Source: Strigamia acuminata
Lineage: Eukaryota; Arthropoda; Chilopoda; Geophilomorpha; Linotaeniidae
Reading direction: 5' to 3'
Length of the DNA stretch: 64,000 nucleotides
Assembly (NCBI GenBank): GCA_949358305.1
Contig: OX442320.1
Location: 3,054,259-3,118,258 of the forward strand
The notes under the pieces were generated by a model that was not told the origin of the DNA, made no database searches, and saw nothing but the letters and a program-made list of their open reading frames with translations. Shown here one piece after another: positions 1 to 11,000 of this stretch (position 1 is its first letter; each line of letters opens with the position of its first letter). A program made the translations under genes and the position numbers.

Positions 1-235
1 CTTTCAAGCAGGCTTGGATCTGTGGCGAAATATCATTCTCTGTTGCGAATTGCCAAACCGTTCCATCCGACATCCTTCCCACAGAAAAAGAAATCTGAAG
101 CAAAACATTATTTATTAGTAAAGCTGCTATTTTTGCGGGCCTAAAACGACGTAATTGTAGCCGGAAAGCGGATCAAAAAACCGCCCTTTTGCAGACGCAT
201 TGCGAAGTTATTGCCGGCTCATTTTTTGGGTGTAA

Positions 236-426
236 ATAACAATTTTTTTTAACCTAAAAATGAATTTTTTTAACATAAAAATGAATTTTTGGTCCAAAAA
301 ATAAATTTTTCGTCCAAAAAATAAATTTTTTGTCAAAAAAATGAATTTTTTTTAACCTAAAAATGAATTTTTCGTTCAAAAAATGAATTTTTCGTCCAAA
401 AAATGAATTTTTGGTCGAAAAAATGA
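236..426. repeat. A/T-rich imperfect tandem repeat
   Basis: About nine imperfect copies of a roughly 20-bp unit with core AAAAAATGAATTTTT and variable linker (CGTCC, GGTCC, TGTCA, TTAACC). No coding potential. The flanks on both sides are also AT-rich and hold nothing I recognise up to about 1.49 kb. Confidence 0.8.
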
Positions 427-1499
427 ATAATATCCTCGATAATATCTTTGCGAGACACCTCTATCATTGGCCAATATAAGTAAAAGTAAGGTAAATTATA
501 AAAAAATTTGTTCATTATTCCATTCGATTCCATTACATTTGTGTATGGAATATAAAAAAAGAATCAGGTAATATATTTTATTTATTTTGTTTTATTTATA
601 ATCCATACTCAAATTTAATAAAAAAAAACAAAAAAAAAAGATCTTATTTTGCTAATTACAAATTTTAAAGAGTTTCATTTTCCTTTAAATTAATAACTTA
701 CAAGTTAGTAGTAAATCAAATCAGATTTTTTTTTCATTAGAATAAAAAAAACGAATAATATATTTTCTTGTGGAATAAGGAACATTTTTTTTAGTAGGAA
801 TTTGGCGATCATTTCAACCAAAATCGGTGAAAATAGCCCGAAATAGCCCATACGTCGCCATACGTATATTTCAACCGATATCAATAGAAATAGCTTTTCC
901 GAAATATCAAATTAACGCGCACTTAGTTCATAATCTGTTACCGTACTAATTATTCAATTTCAATTCAATTTCAATTCAAGTTTGACTCGAATTTCACCGT
1001 AGCGCTAAAAAAATCGTCGACTTTCGTAACAATTTTCGTATGGTCGTATGAATGGAACTTGCCAGAGGAACCTGTAGTTGGAACGAAAAGCATCATAAAA
1101 ATAATCAATGAGAAAATAATAATCCGCAAAAGTCTTACCTTTAATAGGATAAAGTAAAATACGAGGTAAAATAGCACGCAATCCAACTCAATCACAATTG
1201 CGAACAATGTTGAATTCCGGGATTAATTTGAAGTTCGCGCTAAATCATAAATGCGCATGCGCAGATACCGCGCAGCGAGGTGCGCAGGTATAATTTCCTC
1301 CGATACGGACAATTTCAACGACAATTTCCGACAATTTCAATGTGGAACATTTATTTCTCGATTTATTTACAGTTGTCAGTTATTCCCTTGGTTATTCCAG
1401 TTTTTTGTAAAAATATTATTACATTTTTTTATCATAAATTTTGACTTTATTTTCCTCGATTTGTATACAATTTAAAGATTCGAGATTCGAAGATTCGGT

Positions 1500-1571
1500 G
1501 GGATTCGGAAAGATTCGGGCGGGATTCGGAAAGATTCGGGCGGGATTCGGAAAGATTCGGGCGAGATTCGG
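1500..1571. repeat. 21-bp tandem repeat, three full copies
   Basis: Three adjacent near-perfect copies of a 21-bp unit (GGGATTCGGAAAGATTCGGG plus C) followed by a partial copy. It reads through in frame on both strands, which makes spurious repetitive peptides. No gene is supported here. Confidence 0.85.
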
Positions 1572-1790
1572 AAGCCATTGTCAGAGATTCGGTCAAATGT
1601 CGCACCCCTCGCAAAAAACACTATTGTCGTTAAAACATTACCAATACAATTCGATATTCGATAAAAACAATTACATAGAGACTTAAAACACTTTTCGAAA
1701 TAAAACACTAAAATTAAACATAAATTGAAATCATTACTAAACATTAAATCCAAATCTGGATTTTACATTGGTTGCATAATGCAAAGAACA

Positions 1791-1911
1791 AACAATAAAG
1801 GGTCACATGGACAGAGCGTTCTGACCCATGGTTGTCGTGTCTTTAATACAATATCCGAATTTTGATCAACTTGGAAAATTGCCGGTTGAGTTTCTTAAGC
1901 ATTTATTTGCA
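1791..1911. repeat. Dispersed repeat, copy 1 (pairs with 3803-3910)
   Basis: The block from AACAATAAAGGGTCACATGG through the following 100 or so bases recurs at 3803-3910 with a few substitutions and small indels, in the same orientation. A related short tail with TTATTTGAATGGATA follows each copy (near 2140 and 3940). It is probably a short interspersed or terminal repeat of an unidentified element. The sequence between the copies includes the small gene at 2506-2825. Confidence 0.7.
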
Positions 1912-2505
1912 TAAGTGTTTTAACTTTATTCAAGTAATTTACTAACTTAAAATATCCCGGTCATTTCTTCGTTTGTCTAGAATCGTCTATTAGCAATGCT
2001 GTCACGGTTTTCTCACTTTTTTTTGTAAATCTCCTAACGCTTCTTTCTGCCAGAACTGAATTTGTTCGACTTTTGCAGCGTGCTTCGACTACAATCCTTC
2101 AAACAAAACTTGGAATTTCTGATTCGACACGCTTTATTTGAATGGATAGGCCTTTTCTCATTAGTTTTTGTTATGTTTTGCTACTGAAGCTTTGAAAACG
2201 TATTGCAGTACAGAGAAAGTAATGAAATGTCCAGCCAAAGACTCAGCTTTTTACCAAAGTCAAAGCCAGAGTAGACAGAGAGTCATCAACTTTGTTGAGG
2301 ATCTTTTTTCTTTCACCTTGGTGGGCATTTTTTTAAAATTTTCCACAATGTGTGAAAAATAAAAAATAGAAAATAGGATGAGAAATTAATATTTAGTGTT
2401 TAGAAGCCTACTTGAGAGGAATAACTGGTGGATTTTATTTCATTTTATAAACAATTTATCAATTCTGATAAAAACATTTCTCTAAGATTTCAATTCAATG
2501 CGTTC

Positions 2506-2825
2506 TCAACATGTGTGGTCCACCACAGCGAGCTCAGTTCCATTTAGTTTCTGCACAACGCAGTCAATTTTCACATGGTCGAGCAAATTACTAAACTTCC
2601 ATCCAACAGTGACCAGTACATACGTGAGTACCACCAGAAGAATCAACAGCAAAATTCCCGCGGAAACTTTGAACCATTTCCAAAAACGTTGCCATCTGCT
2701 TTTCTTGCCACTCGGGGTCAAATCGGCGTACGCACTGGGTGGTTTCCCTACCTTTTCTGAAAACGTTTTAAGAAAACGTTAGATGATTGTGTGTTTTCTA
2801 GTGTCAGGAACTCACTTTTAACCAT
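2506..2825 (-). CDS. Small single-pass membrane protein, two exons (86 aa)
   Basis: I do not recognise the family. Exon 1 codes only for the first three residues and one base (2816-2825). A 59-bp intron follows (2757-2815, starting GTGAGT and ending TTTTCAG), and exon 2 runs 2506-2756. Splicing keeps the frame and supplies an ATG that exon 2 lacks, which is why I chose this start. The product is basic at its N terminus (lysine-rich, then a Trp-Lys-rich stretch near residue 25), with one strong hydrophobic segment at about residues 35-57 and a short polar C terminus with two cysteines. This suggests a signal anchor or tail-in membrane protein. The upstream 2.92-3.01 kb, its presumptive promoter, recurs at 56.6 kb. 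The function is unknown. The gene model is inferred from splice signals alone. Confidence 0.6.
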
Positions 2826-2917
2826 TTTCACTGCTGTTTAGTTCGTTTCTTTTTCACATTTGACGGATTCATTTTGTTCGAAATTGCGTCTTATAAAAAT
2901 ACGGTATAACAATATAG

Positions 2918-3012
2918 AAAACACAATTCGGGATACTAATTTTACACTCGCACACAGCTCAATAACTTCGTGTAACTCGGCTCACCGGCGCGATCGGCAT
3001 CCGCATACAGTG
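2918..3012. repeat. Promoter-side repeat, copy also at 56635-56725
   Basis: Sequence including AACTTCGTGTAACTCGGCTC and the following CACCGGCGCGATCGGCATCC is nearly identical at 56635-56725 in the same orientation. It lies immediately upstream of the minus-strand membrane-protein gene. The distant copy is cut short by the second Mag-type element. Confidence 0.75.
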
Positions 3013-3802
3013 TCTTCTCCGTGGCTTGACAAGCTCAAGCCTGGCTATGGTCCTGCTCAGTCCAGTTGACACTGAGCAAGAAATATCCCGCTGCCAATGC
3101 AGCTTTTTAGCAGCAAGAATGGCAAGATAACCACTAACTGTCTCAGTGAAGTTTGGTGTTTTTCAAAGACAGTTTTCATGTGGTGTTTTCAATGCAGATT
3201 TTCCTAGCTGTGCAGCAAATATCATTTCCTGTGTTCAATTTAACAATTTAACGCAATTACCACAAACACATAGGGGTTAAATCCTGTGTAAATTACACGG
3301 TAATTTTTCTTACTCACAATAGTAAGGATTTTCCTTACTTGTAAAGCAATTACTTGTAGCTGGCTGGATCTCCATGGCAACCTCCTTGGCAACAGTATCA
3401 GCATAAATGCAAACTCCTTAAAATATCCTAAGAAAAATTCTCTGTTAGCCTATATTTTCTAAAAAAAAATAAAACTTTCTTTCAAAATAAAACAACTAAC
3501 CTTTAGTGATATTTTGAGATCACTACACTTTCCCCAATTTATGCTGTATGACATTGGTCAGTAACAGCTCACTCTTACGTCGTAGATTATTTCAATGGAT
3601 TCATTTCGTTTTTTTGTGAAATGCTGTCTTACGTCGCCCTTCCGCTTTTTCAGCAGACATTGTCCCTGTCTTGCCATACCGCGTACAATTTTTTCTTTTT
3701 CAAGTCAAACTCGCTGTCAAAATAAATTACTTTCGATTGCAAGTCTTGGTTTAATTTCTGTAGGTCGAAGTCCAACTGTTGATCCATTTCGAAAGCTTCG
3801 AA

Positions 3803-3910
3803 AACAATAAAGGGTCACATGGACAGAGCGTTCTGACCCATGGTTTTCGTGTCTTTAATACAATATCCGAATTTTTTCAACTTGGAAAATTGAGTTTCTT
3901 AAGCATTTAT
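3803..3910. repeat. Dispersed repeat, copy 2 (pairs with 1791-1911)
   Basis: Second copy of the GGGTCACATGGACAGAGCG repeat. It differs by a few substitutions and by loss of a short segment near TTGCCGG. Confidence 0.7.
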
Positions 3911-5871
3911 TTACATTTATTTGCATTTATTTGAATGGATATTGTAACGTAACGTGGCTGGTCCGGGCTCGTCTTACTTATGTGTGTTTGGCCACGTGAC
4001 ATTTATGTAAAGGTTTTTCAAGAATGACTCAGGTTTTAATCTTTAAATTCAATGTTTCTTTAATTAACTTAAACCAGGACAATTTATTAGAATTGTTCTA
4101 AGTTAAATTAATTCTTAACTCTCTTATTAAATCAAAGTCTAATCTATCAGATTTCATGAGATTGAATGGAATACAACTTTATACACTTACAATGAGTAAA
4201 ATGTAACACTAAATCTTAAATGACCAAAAAGAGCTATTCAATGGTTGGTTAAGGAGAGCAGAGGCCATGCCTGTAATAGGCTGACACAAGGGTTCCTTAT
4301 TAATGCTTGAACAAGATGTTATTTCAATTTTCACTATCTGCAATACTGCAATACATTTTCTAGCTCAAACGGTGTGACACTCTTAAAACTTTACAATTTT
4401 TATTCTTTATCTTTACAATTAGATTTTTCCAATTTGGACTTTAAAATTAGCCTAATTCTAAAGTACACTCTACAAGGGACAAAACAAAACAAAACAAGTA
4501 CGAATAGATCGGGCATGTCATGGAGAATTTGGATTTCTTCTCGGATTTCGTTCGTGATTTACGACAAGTCGGTTTTGCTTTTCTGAGTTTTTTGGGCGGC
4601 GTGTTGGGCTGTGAATTGGATTTCTTTCGTGATTTATGTTGACGAAAAATAGGAAAGCTGGTGAGTCAATTCGGTTTTTCAGTGTGCCTTGTAAAACCAC
4701 AATTCGGGCGGCCAGATTTTATAAATACTATTTAAAAAAATTTTTGTTGAAATTATTCGCAAAAGTTTGTCTTTTAGCCATTCTTGGTGAGTAATAGGTT
4801 GTTACAAAACCTTTTCTTTCTTTTCTTTGAAATTTCAATCGGTCACAACGTGTTGGTATTTAGCGCTAGGTGTCGCCGGACTTTTATAGCTCAATGACGG
4901 TGGGCTTGTAGAGCTTTGGAGCGTCGATAACAGTTTCGACTTGAGGTAGTAATTACTCTTGATCTGATCAGGTAAACACTTGCAAGCCTCGGCACATTTC
5001 CTTAAAAATAAAAATTAAATAACTATTTGTCACGATTAATTCGGTGTCAGGTGGTTCATACAGTGTTGCCATCTAGTGGCTAAACATGACAACACGTCAG
5101 CGCGGATCTAGCCTTTTGGGGGCCCCTTATCAAAATTTTTAATGGCTCAAGCCCCATTAGCCCTATGCTAGATCCGCTCCCGCCCAGATGGGTCGGGCTT
5201 GGGTCGGGCTTAGCTGAACTTTCCAAACTAGGAGTCGCGGGGCTGCGAGGATTCTTCCCGAGTCCTCCCCGTCTGGTATTCCTGTCTTTCTTGGCAATTG
5301 GCACGACAGTAATTTCCACTGTGCTGCACAATTTCTAGATAATAAAAAGCAAATGTGTTATTAGCCATATTATTATTAAATAAATATTAGTATTTCGCCA
5401 TTTATCGATTTGGACGGGCATCGGTTACGAACGTGTCGGAAATTTACATTCTGTGGTTTTCCAGGTGTGATCTTTAGGAAAGTCGTCCCTCAGATCCCGT
5501 GACCATGCTAAGTGCCAATATTATTAATATTTATTTTGTTTTTAAAAATTATGATGTGCTTATTATGTAAACTGGGATTTGTGAGACATTTGAATTCTCG
5601 TAATTCTAATAAAGTGATTTTTGTTGAAAACTTATTGAAATTTTAACTTAAAGGATGATTTTCTGTTCGGACAAAATAAAACATGCATTACATTCAAGGA
5701 ACAAGTTTATTGTAACATGTACACAAATGCATAATCAGGTGAAACTGGTCAATTTGTGACACAAAACCGGACTTCCGCGATGTTGGCTTCTCTGCTTGAC
5801 CCAGTGCATAATAAATTGATGTTAACCACGTTTTTGTTTGTTCATGAAGAGAAGAAATTTAGTTAAAAAAT
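3911..5871. other. Intergenic, no supported gene
   Basis: AT-rich DNA with scattered short open frames, none with a recognisable domain, start context or splice structure. A GC-rich patch at about 5090-5300 has an opposite-strand open frame of 83 codons that looks like chance or repeat sequence. Confidence 0.6.
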
Positions 5872-6160
5872 AGCAACCAGTTAATATTTAGTCAGTTTTT
5901 ACTTCAAAATAGAGTTACAAAACTTCAAATTCATCTTTTGGCCAATTACGGTTTGAATATAAAATTAAAACGGACAAAAGATGACAGCATGTGTTCAAAT
6001 GAATGACATTGTTCCCGTAAAATTCGCAGTGAAAGTTGACGTCTTTCGAGGGAAAAGTGAATCGTTTCGTTCGTGACAATGAGTCAATCTCGCGTCCAAG
6101 GCGGAGAGTGAAAATGCACGTGCGCTCTCGCATTTGTCACAAAACGCGTAACAACCGGTC
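5872..6160 (+). repeat. F-gene-type 5' flank fused to an LRR gene body
   Basis: This block matches 39425-39690, upstream of the small membrane-protein gene F1, including GGCCAATTACGGTTTGAATA and the start context GTTGACGT..TTTCGAG. It also partly matches 54541-54690, upstream of F2. The match stops near 6160, where homology switches abruptly to the last exon of the LRR gene family. This marks a recombination or retrocopy junction. Confidence 0.75.
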
Positions 6161-6725
6161 GTTCGACCGAGTTTGTTTGCGCGATTTGCGGTTTAAGAAC
6201 TTGGTGGAATTTGGCCTGACCGATCCCAACGACCGTTGGATTACTTCCGGTTATTTGTTCGAGTTTTTGACCATGTGTCCCAACCTGGATAATCTCATTC
6301 TGCAGCGTTGCTCCGGGTTCAGTAACAAAACTGCGCACGAATTGGCCGATTTGATGGCGAAGAATATCTCTCGGCTGGCGCCGCGGGATTCTGGTAGGTT
6401 GTCGGTACTTCGAGCCGCTATGGATTTTTTGTTGCGGCCCTTACTATCCGCATTTGCCAGTCCTGTGCGGAAACTTAAAGTTTTGGGAATTGATGGGTGC
6501 GACTTGTTGGGGCCGTCGGGGATTGAGGATTTAATAAAAATCGATTCTTTGGAGGAGTTATTAGTGATTTTGTACGTTGATGAGACGAGAAAGGCATATT
6601 TTGACGTTGGTGCGCTGCAGCTAATGGCTAAAAAACACGGTGTGATCCTGCAGATAGGATTTGAAGACCCGGCCTATTTCGCATTTGTGGATAATCTTCT
6701 TGACGGTGGCAATGATGGCGCCTAA
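6114..6725 (+). pseudogene. Chimeric, 5'-truncated LRR-family gene (203 aa open frame)
   Basis: From about 6160 to the stop the frame matches the C-terminal half of the LRR family in this window (intact members at 13453-15268 and 36146-38650). It carries the family's shared blocks CLRDLRF, DRWITSGYLFE, MCPNLD, GCDLLGPSGIEDL and the terminal FDVGALQLMAKKHGV. Exons 1 and 2 and the first half of exon 3 are absent. In their place is the 5' flank of the unrelated F genes, which brings an ATG at 6114 giving 203 residues. The frame is clean to the stop, so a short cysteine-containing LRR protein could be made. Without the N-terminal region it is more likely a chimeric pseudogene or a young fusion gene. 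Confidence 0.6.
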
Positions 6726-6929
6726 CGAGTTGTCAGTGGCTGTGTGTCTGCATTCATTCGATTAGTTTGTATTCAAAAATTAAATGTCAATATGCCATGC
6801 CTAACAAGTGTCGTATGTAAATCTGGACGAACTTTTTTGTGGATTTTGTCTGAAATTAAACAGTTTTGACTTTTGATGCAGAAATCAATATTTCTCATTT
6901 ATTTTTAACAAATGAAACCGTAAAGAAAA

Positions 6930-7215
6930 TTTTGCATTTATTCAACAGATGGAGCCACTGTAGCAAACCTGGTGGCAGTTTGATGAGTTTCAGCATTTTC
7001 TGCATCAAAAATTAAACATTCCACAATGGTGCTGCAATGTAAAAATGTTTGTTGGATATAATAGACCCTTTGTTCACCTGATGTTGCAGTAACTACTTTT
7101 GAAAATTATAACAGAAGCAGAAATTTAGAAAATAAAAATATCTAAGCATCAAGTTCAGAAACAACAAAAAAAAGACGAAACCAAGCAAAAATTTTTCACT
7201 ATTAAATTTGTCTGG
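6930..7215 (+). repeat. 3' and 5' flank remnants of LRR-family copies
   Basis: The stretch around ATTCAACAGATGGAGCCACT recurs beside other LRR-family members (15478, and reversed near 32600, 35950 and 39400). The stretch ending AAGCATCAAGTTCAGAAA matches the sequence just 5' of the truncated family member at 16041. A lost family copy probably once lay here. No coding sequence remains. Confidence 0.6.
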
Positions 7216-7740
7216 AATTTTTTGAGCAAGAATATAACATGCAGACACGCGAGTGGCGGTCGGTCGCCTCACGGCCAGAGGAGGACCATGGGGTGTTTGG
7301 ACATCATTCACAATGTAAATACAAACACAAAGAACACGCAGTTTAGGATTGATATGTCTTTATTGGCGTGGTTGTCTAGAGGATACTGCGTTCACCCTTT
7401 AGCAACCCAACCCACGTGGCCGCGGGCCTTTTGGGCAGTGAGGTCGGTGAAACATTGCGGCATGACCCAACAGGTCGCTTCCTGTCTCTTCAGTCTTGAG
7501 GGCGACTCCGCCAGTTATTGACATTGTTGTTGCTATTGCCGTTGCTATTTCTGTTGCGATCGTTGTATCGCACATCCTCTGTAAAACGCAACTAGTCTCT
7601 TTCGTGACTGGAGTTGTTTGTACTGTGTCGGTTGTGGACGTTTGACCACAGTCCGACACCGTGCAGAATCTTCTGTCCTGTTTAGTTGTAATTTAGGACG
7701 CAGCTCCGACAATTCGCCATTGGAGCTGCTGAGGATCATC
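7216..7740. other. Unassigned sequence left of the Mag-type element
   Basis: Moderately GC-rich, with a CTTTATTGGCGTGGTTGTCTAG motif resembling one in the insertion at 35291-35888, so the two may derive from one repeat family. No coding region that I can support. Confidence 0.4.
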
Positions 7741-7745
7741 CTCGT

Positions 7746-7931
7746 TAGTATATATCTTACTAATAACAAATTATGTTGAGGATGGTTGAAATGAAAGGTC
7801 AGTCATATTAGGCTAAGAACTAACAAGTGAAGTTTATTCGGGGTCAAGCTACAAGGTGGCGCTGGGGGTACAGCGCCTGAGGCAAAGATAACGTCACTAC
7901 ACAAAACATGCAGTGAAGTCCGAACACAGCA
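7746..7931 (-). repeat. 3' LTR of Mag-type element
   Basis: 186 bp, matching 12287-12472 except for one base. Element-strand ends are TG...TA. The boundary was set by the flanking CTCGT duplication. Confidence 0.93.
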
Positions 7932-7945
7932 TCATTCCCCATTAA
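7932..7945 (-). other. Polypurine tract of Mag-type element
   Basis: On the minus strand a purine-rich run (AATGGGGAATGA) abuts the 3' LTR. This is the expected plus-strand primer position. Confidence 0.7.
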
Positions 7946-8031
7946 TGGCACATTAATCAAATCACAAATACAATAATAGAATTCATTCACGATAGACAAT
8001 GTACCAATTCGATTAATAAAAACAAATACAC

Positions 8032-11000
8032 TTAATCACTGTTATTATATCCGTAAAATTGTGTCGGGTTGCGAATACGCTGGGGATGGCGGTACGGCAC
8101 AACAGGAGTATTGACGGGAACAGGAGGAGGTGTAGGAGCTGGAGAAGCATTACGAACGTTTGGGAGATTGGGTGAATTGGGAGGAGCAACTAGGACTTGC
8201 GGTTGTACAACTGGCGGTGTGTTACCGAGGTTTGAGTCGTCAATTATCAAAGGAAAATGTCCGCGATTCCCTCCCCCCTCCGGAGTTTGGGCGTGCAAAG
8301 TCTGGCGTCTTCGGAGCTGGTCCGCATGTCGGTTCCAAATTATGGCATTTCCGACGGCCACATCGTACGTGGTGGACGATGTCTTCCGCGATATTATTCC
8401 AGGAACCCATCTCGCGGCGTGCAAATAGTCGCGCGCGAACACCAATTCCCCAGGCTCGAAGGAACGGCGCGTTTCCACAGTTGTTGGCCCCGGCATTAAG
8501 CGGGGGTTCAACAAATGTAATCTAGTTCGAACAGTTCGTTGTAGAAATGCCTCGGACGGCGTAGTCCGTGTAGAAACGTGCGGCGTCGAGCGATAGGCAA
8601 TCAAAAATTGGTCAACGGCTTCTGAAATGCTCAAATTCAAATTTAGAAATTTCCCGACTTGATTTTTAAATGTCTTCACGAAGCCTTCCACTGCTCCGTT
8701 GGTAGCTGGGTGGAAAGGCGGTGAACGAGTTTGTCGGATGCCGTTCCGTGACAGGAAGTCAACAAATTCCGCTGAAGTGAATTGCGGCCCATTGTCGGAA
8801 TGAACGTGGATCGGCAAGCCGTGACGTTTAAACCAACATTTTAAAACCGCAATTGTTGCTTTCGAGGTAGTGGCGGTCATCATACGAACTTCGCACCACT
8901 TGGTGCGCGCATCCACAGCCAACAGGAACATTTTGCCATGAAAGGGGCCGGCGAAATCGAGGTGGATTCGCCCCCAAATTTCGTCGGGAATGGGCCAACG
9001 CAAGTCGGACGTCTTAGGCGGATCCGGGAGTGCGCGCTGGCACACGTCGCACGAACGCACCATCGACTCAATGTCACGGTCGATTGACGGCCACCAAACT
9101 GTTGAACGAGCGAGCGACTTGGTGCGCACGATTCCAAAATGTCCTGCGTGCAACTCCGCCAGGACCGCACGGCGAAGCTGTTCTGGCACGACTAAACGCT
9201 CCGTCAGGAACAAGAATGGTCCATGCGTGGAGAAGGCGAACCTGTGCTTATAAAATTTTTTTAAGTCAGGTGTTGTCGATTTCCATTCGTCTCGGATGCA
9301 CTGCAGAACTGCTTGCAATTGGGCGTCTGCGTCGTATGCTGCACGCAAGGCTGCTTGCGATACTGGAAACTGCGAAAGAGAAACGGAAAAAATTTCGTTA
9401 ACGTGCATGTCGAGGTCTTCTCGACCGTCGACAACGGGTTGAGGATTGCGAGACAATCCGTCTGCAATTTGGTTGTCGACAGCAGGCACATGCTCGATAG
9501 CATAATCGTAGGCACTCAGGAAAATTGCCCACCGGTGCAGGCGAGCGGCGACAATTTGATTGCATCCTTTCTTCTCTCCGAAAATGGCCACCAGCGGTTT
9601 GTGGTCAGTTCGTAAAATGAATTTTCTCCCAAACAGGTGGTGATGGAAGCGGCGAACGCCATAAACGATCGCAAGACCTTCACGGTCGATTTGCGCATAA
9701 TTTTTCTGCGCGCTGGACAAGAGGGAACTAGCAAAGGCAATTGGACGATGGATTCCATTTTCTACGTGGGAAATAAAGGCGCCCACACCGACCGGCGAGG
9801 CATCAACGGTCAGATAAAGTTGCTTCTTCGCGTCGTAGTGTGCCAGCGCTGAATCGACAGTTACTGCAGCCTTGACCTTCGTCCAGGCCTTGTGTTGTTC
9901 CGGTCCCCATGTCCACGGAGTATCGTCGCGCGTGAGGCGGTAAAGCGGCTCTAATAAAGTGGATAAATTATTAATAAATTTGCCATAATAGTTTATGAGC
10001 CCCAGGAACGATTTGAGCGATAAAACGTCGGTTGGCTGCATGGCGTTGCGTAGTGGAGCCAATTTTGAGTCCACTGGCGTGATTCCTAGCTTGGAAATGT
10101 TCAGCCCCAAAAACTGCACACAAGCACGCAAAAACTTGCACTTTTTCCTATTTAATGTTAAATTGGCTTTGTTAAATGCACCCAATAATTGATCCAGGTT
10201 GCATAAGTGCGTTGCGTTTGTTGCACCGGTCACGGCCGAATCATCAATGAACGGCTGCGTACTCTCGACTTTGGCTGTTAATGTGTCCATCTCGCGTTGG
10301 AAGATTGCCGGCGCGCTGGATATCCCGTAAAAAAGTCTATTTACTGTGAAGAGACCCAAGTGGGTATTAATTGTGCACACCAATTTACTCTCTGCATCCA
10401 ACTCCAGCTGGTTGTAGGCGTGATTCATATCAAGAGTAGAATACGTCTCACCGCCCGACAACTTCGCTGCAACGTCTTCAAACAGAGGTAAAGGGTAAGA
10501 GTTGGGGAGAACCGCCTTATTTATGGTTCTATTATAGCATCCCGCTATCTTTAACGTGCCATCTGATTTAAGGACATGCATAATAGGTGTCGCCCATTTA
10601 GAAGAAGCGACAGGAGTTATGATACCTAAATCCTGCAGTCTGCGCAGCTCTTCCTCCAGTCGTGGCTTCATCGCGAGTGGAACTGGGTAATTCTTCAAAA
10701 ATATCGGTTGCACGGCCGGATCGATATCGATGTGGACCTTGTGCACGTTGTAGCATCCGATTTCATCGCGAAAAACGTTGGCATGACGTTCCAAAATCTC
10801 GTCCAATCTGTTGGACGACGGTGTATCGAGTTTCTCGGGCGTTGGCGTCGATGTGGACAACGAAAATACTTCTGCGCCCACCAGGTCGCCAGTTTTCGAC
10901 AGCAAACCAAATGCTTGGAGCCAGTCGCGGCCAAGGAGTGGGATGGGGCCGTGAGTCGCCACGCACAACGGCAAACGAAAATCGCGATCACGATGACGAA

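Noticed and set aside
5080-5331. Minus-strand frame of 83 codons in a GC-rich patch
   Set aside because: Composition-driven, no homology that I recognise.
8069-8525. Overlapping plus-strand frames inside the Mag-type pol
   Set aside because: They lie opposite the coding strand of a clear Gag-Pol and have no domain features.
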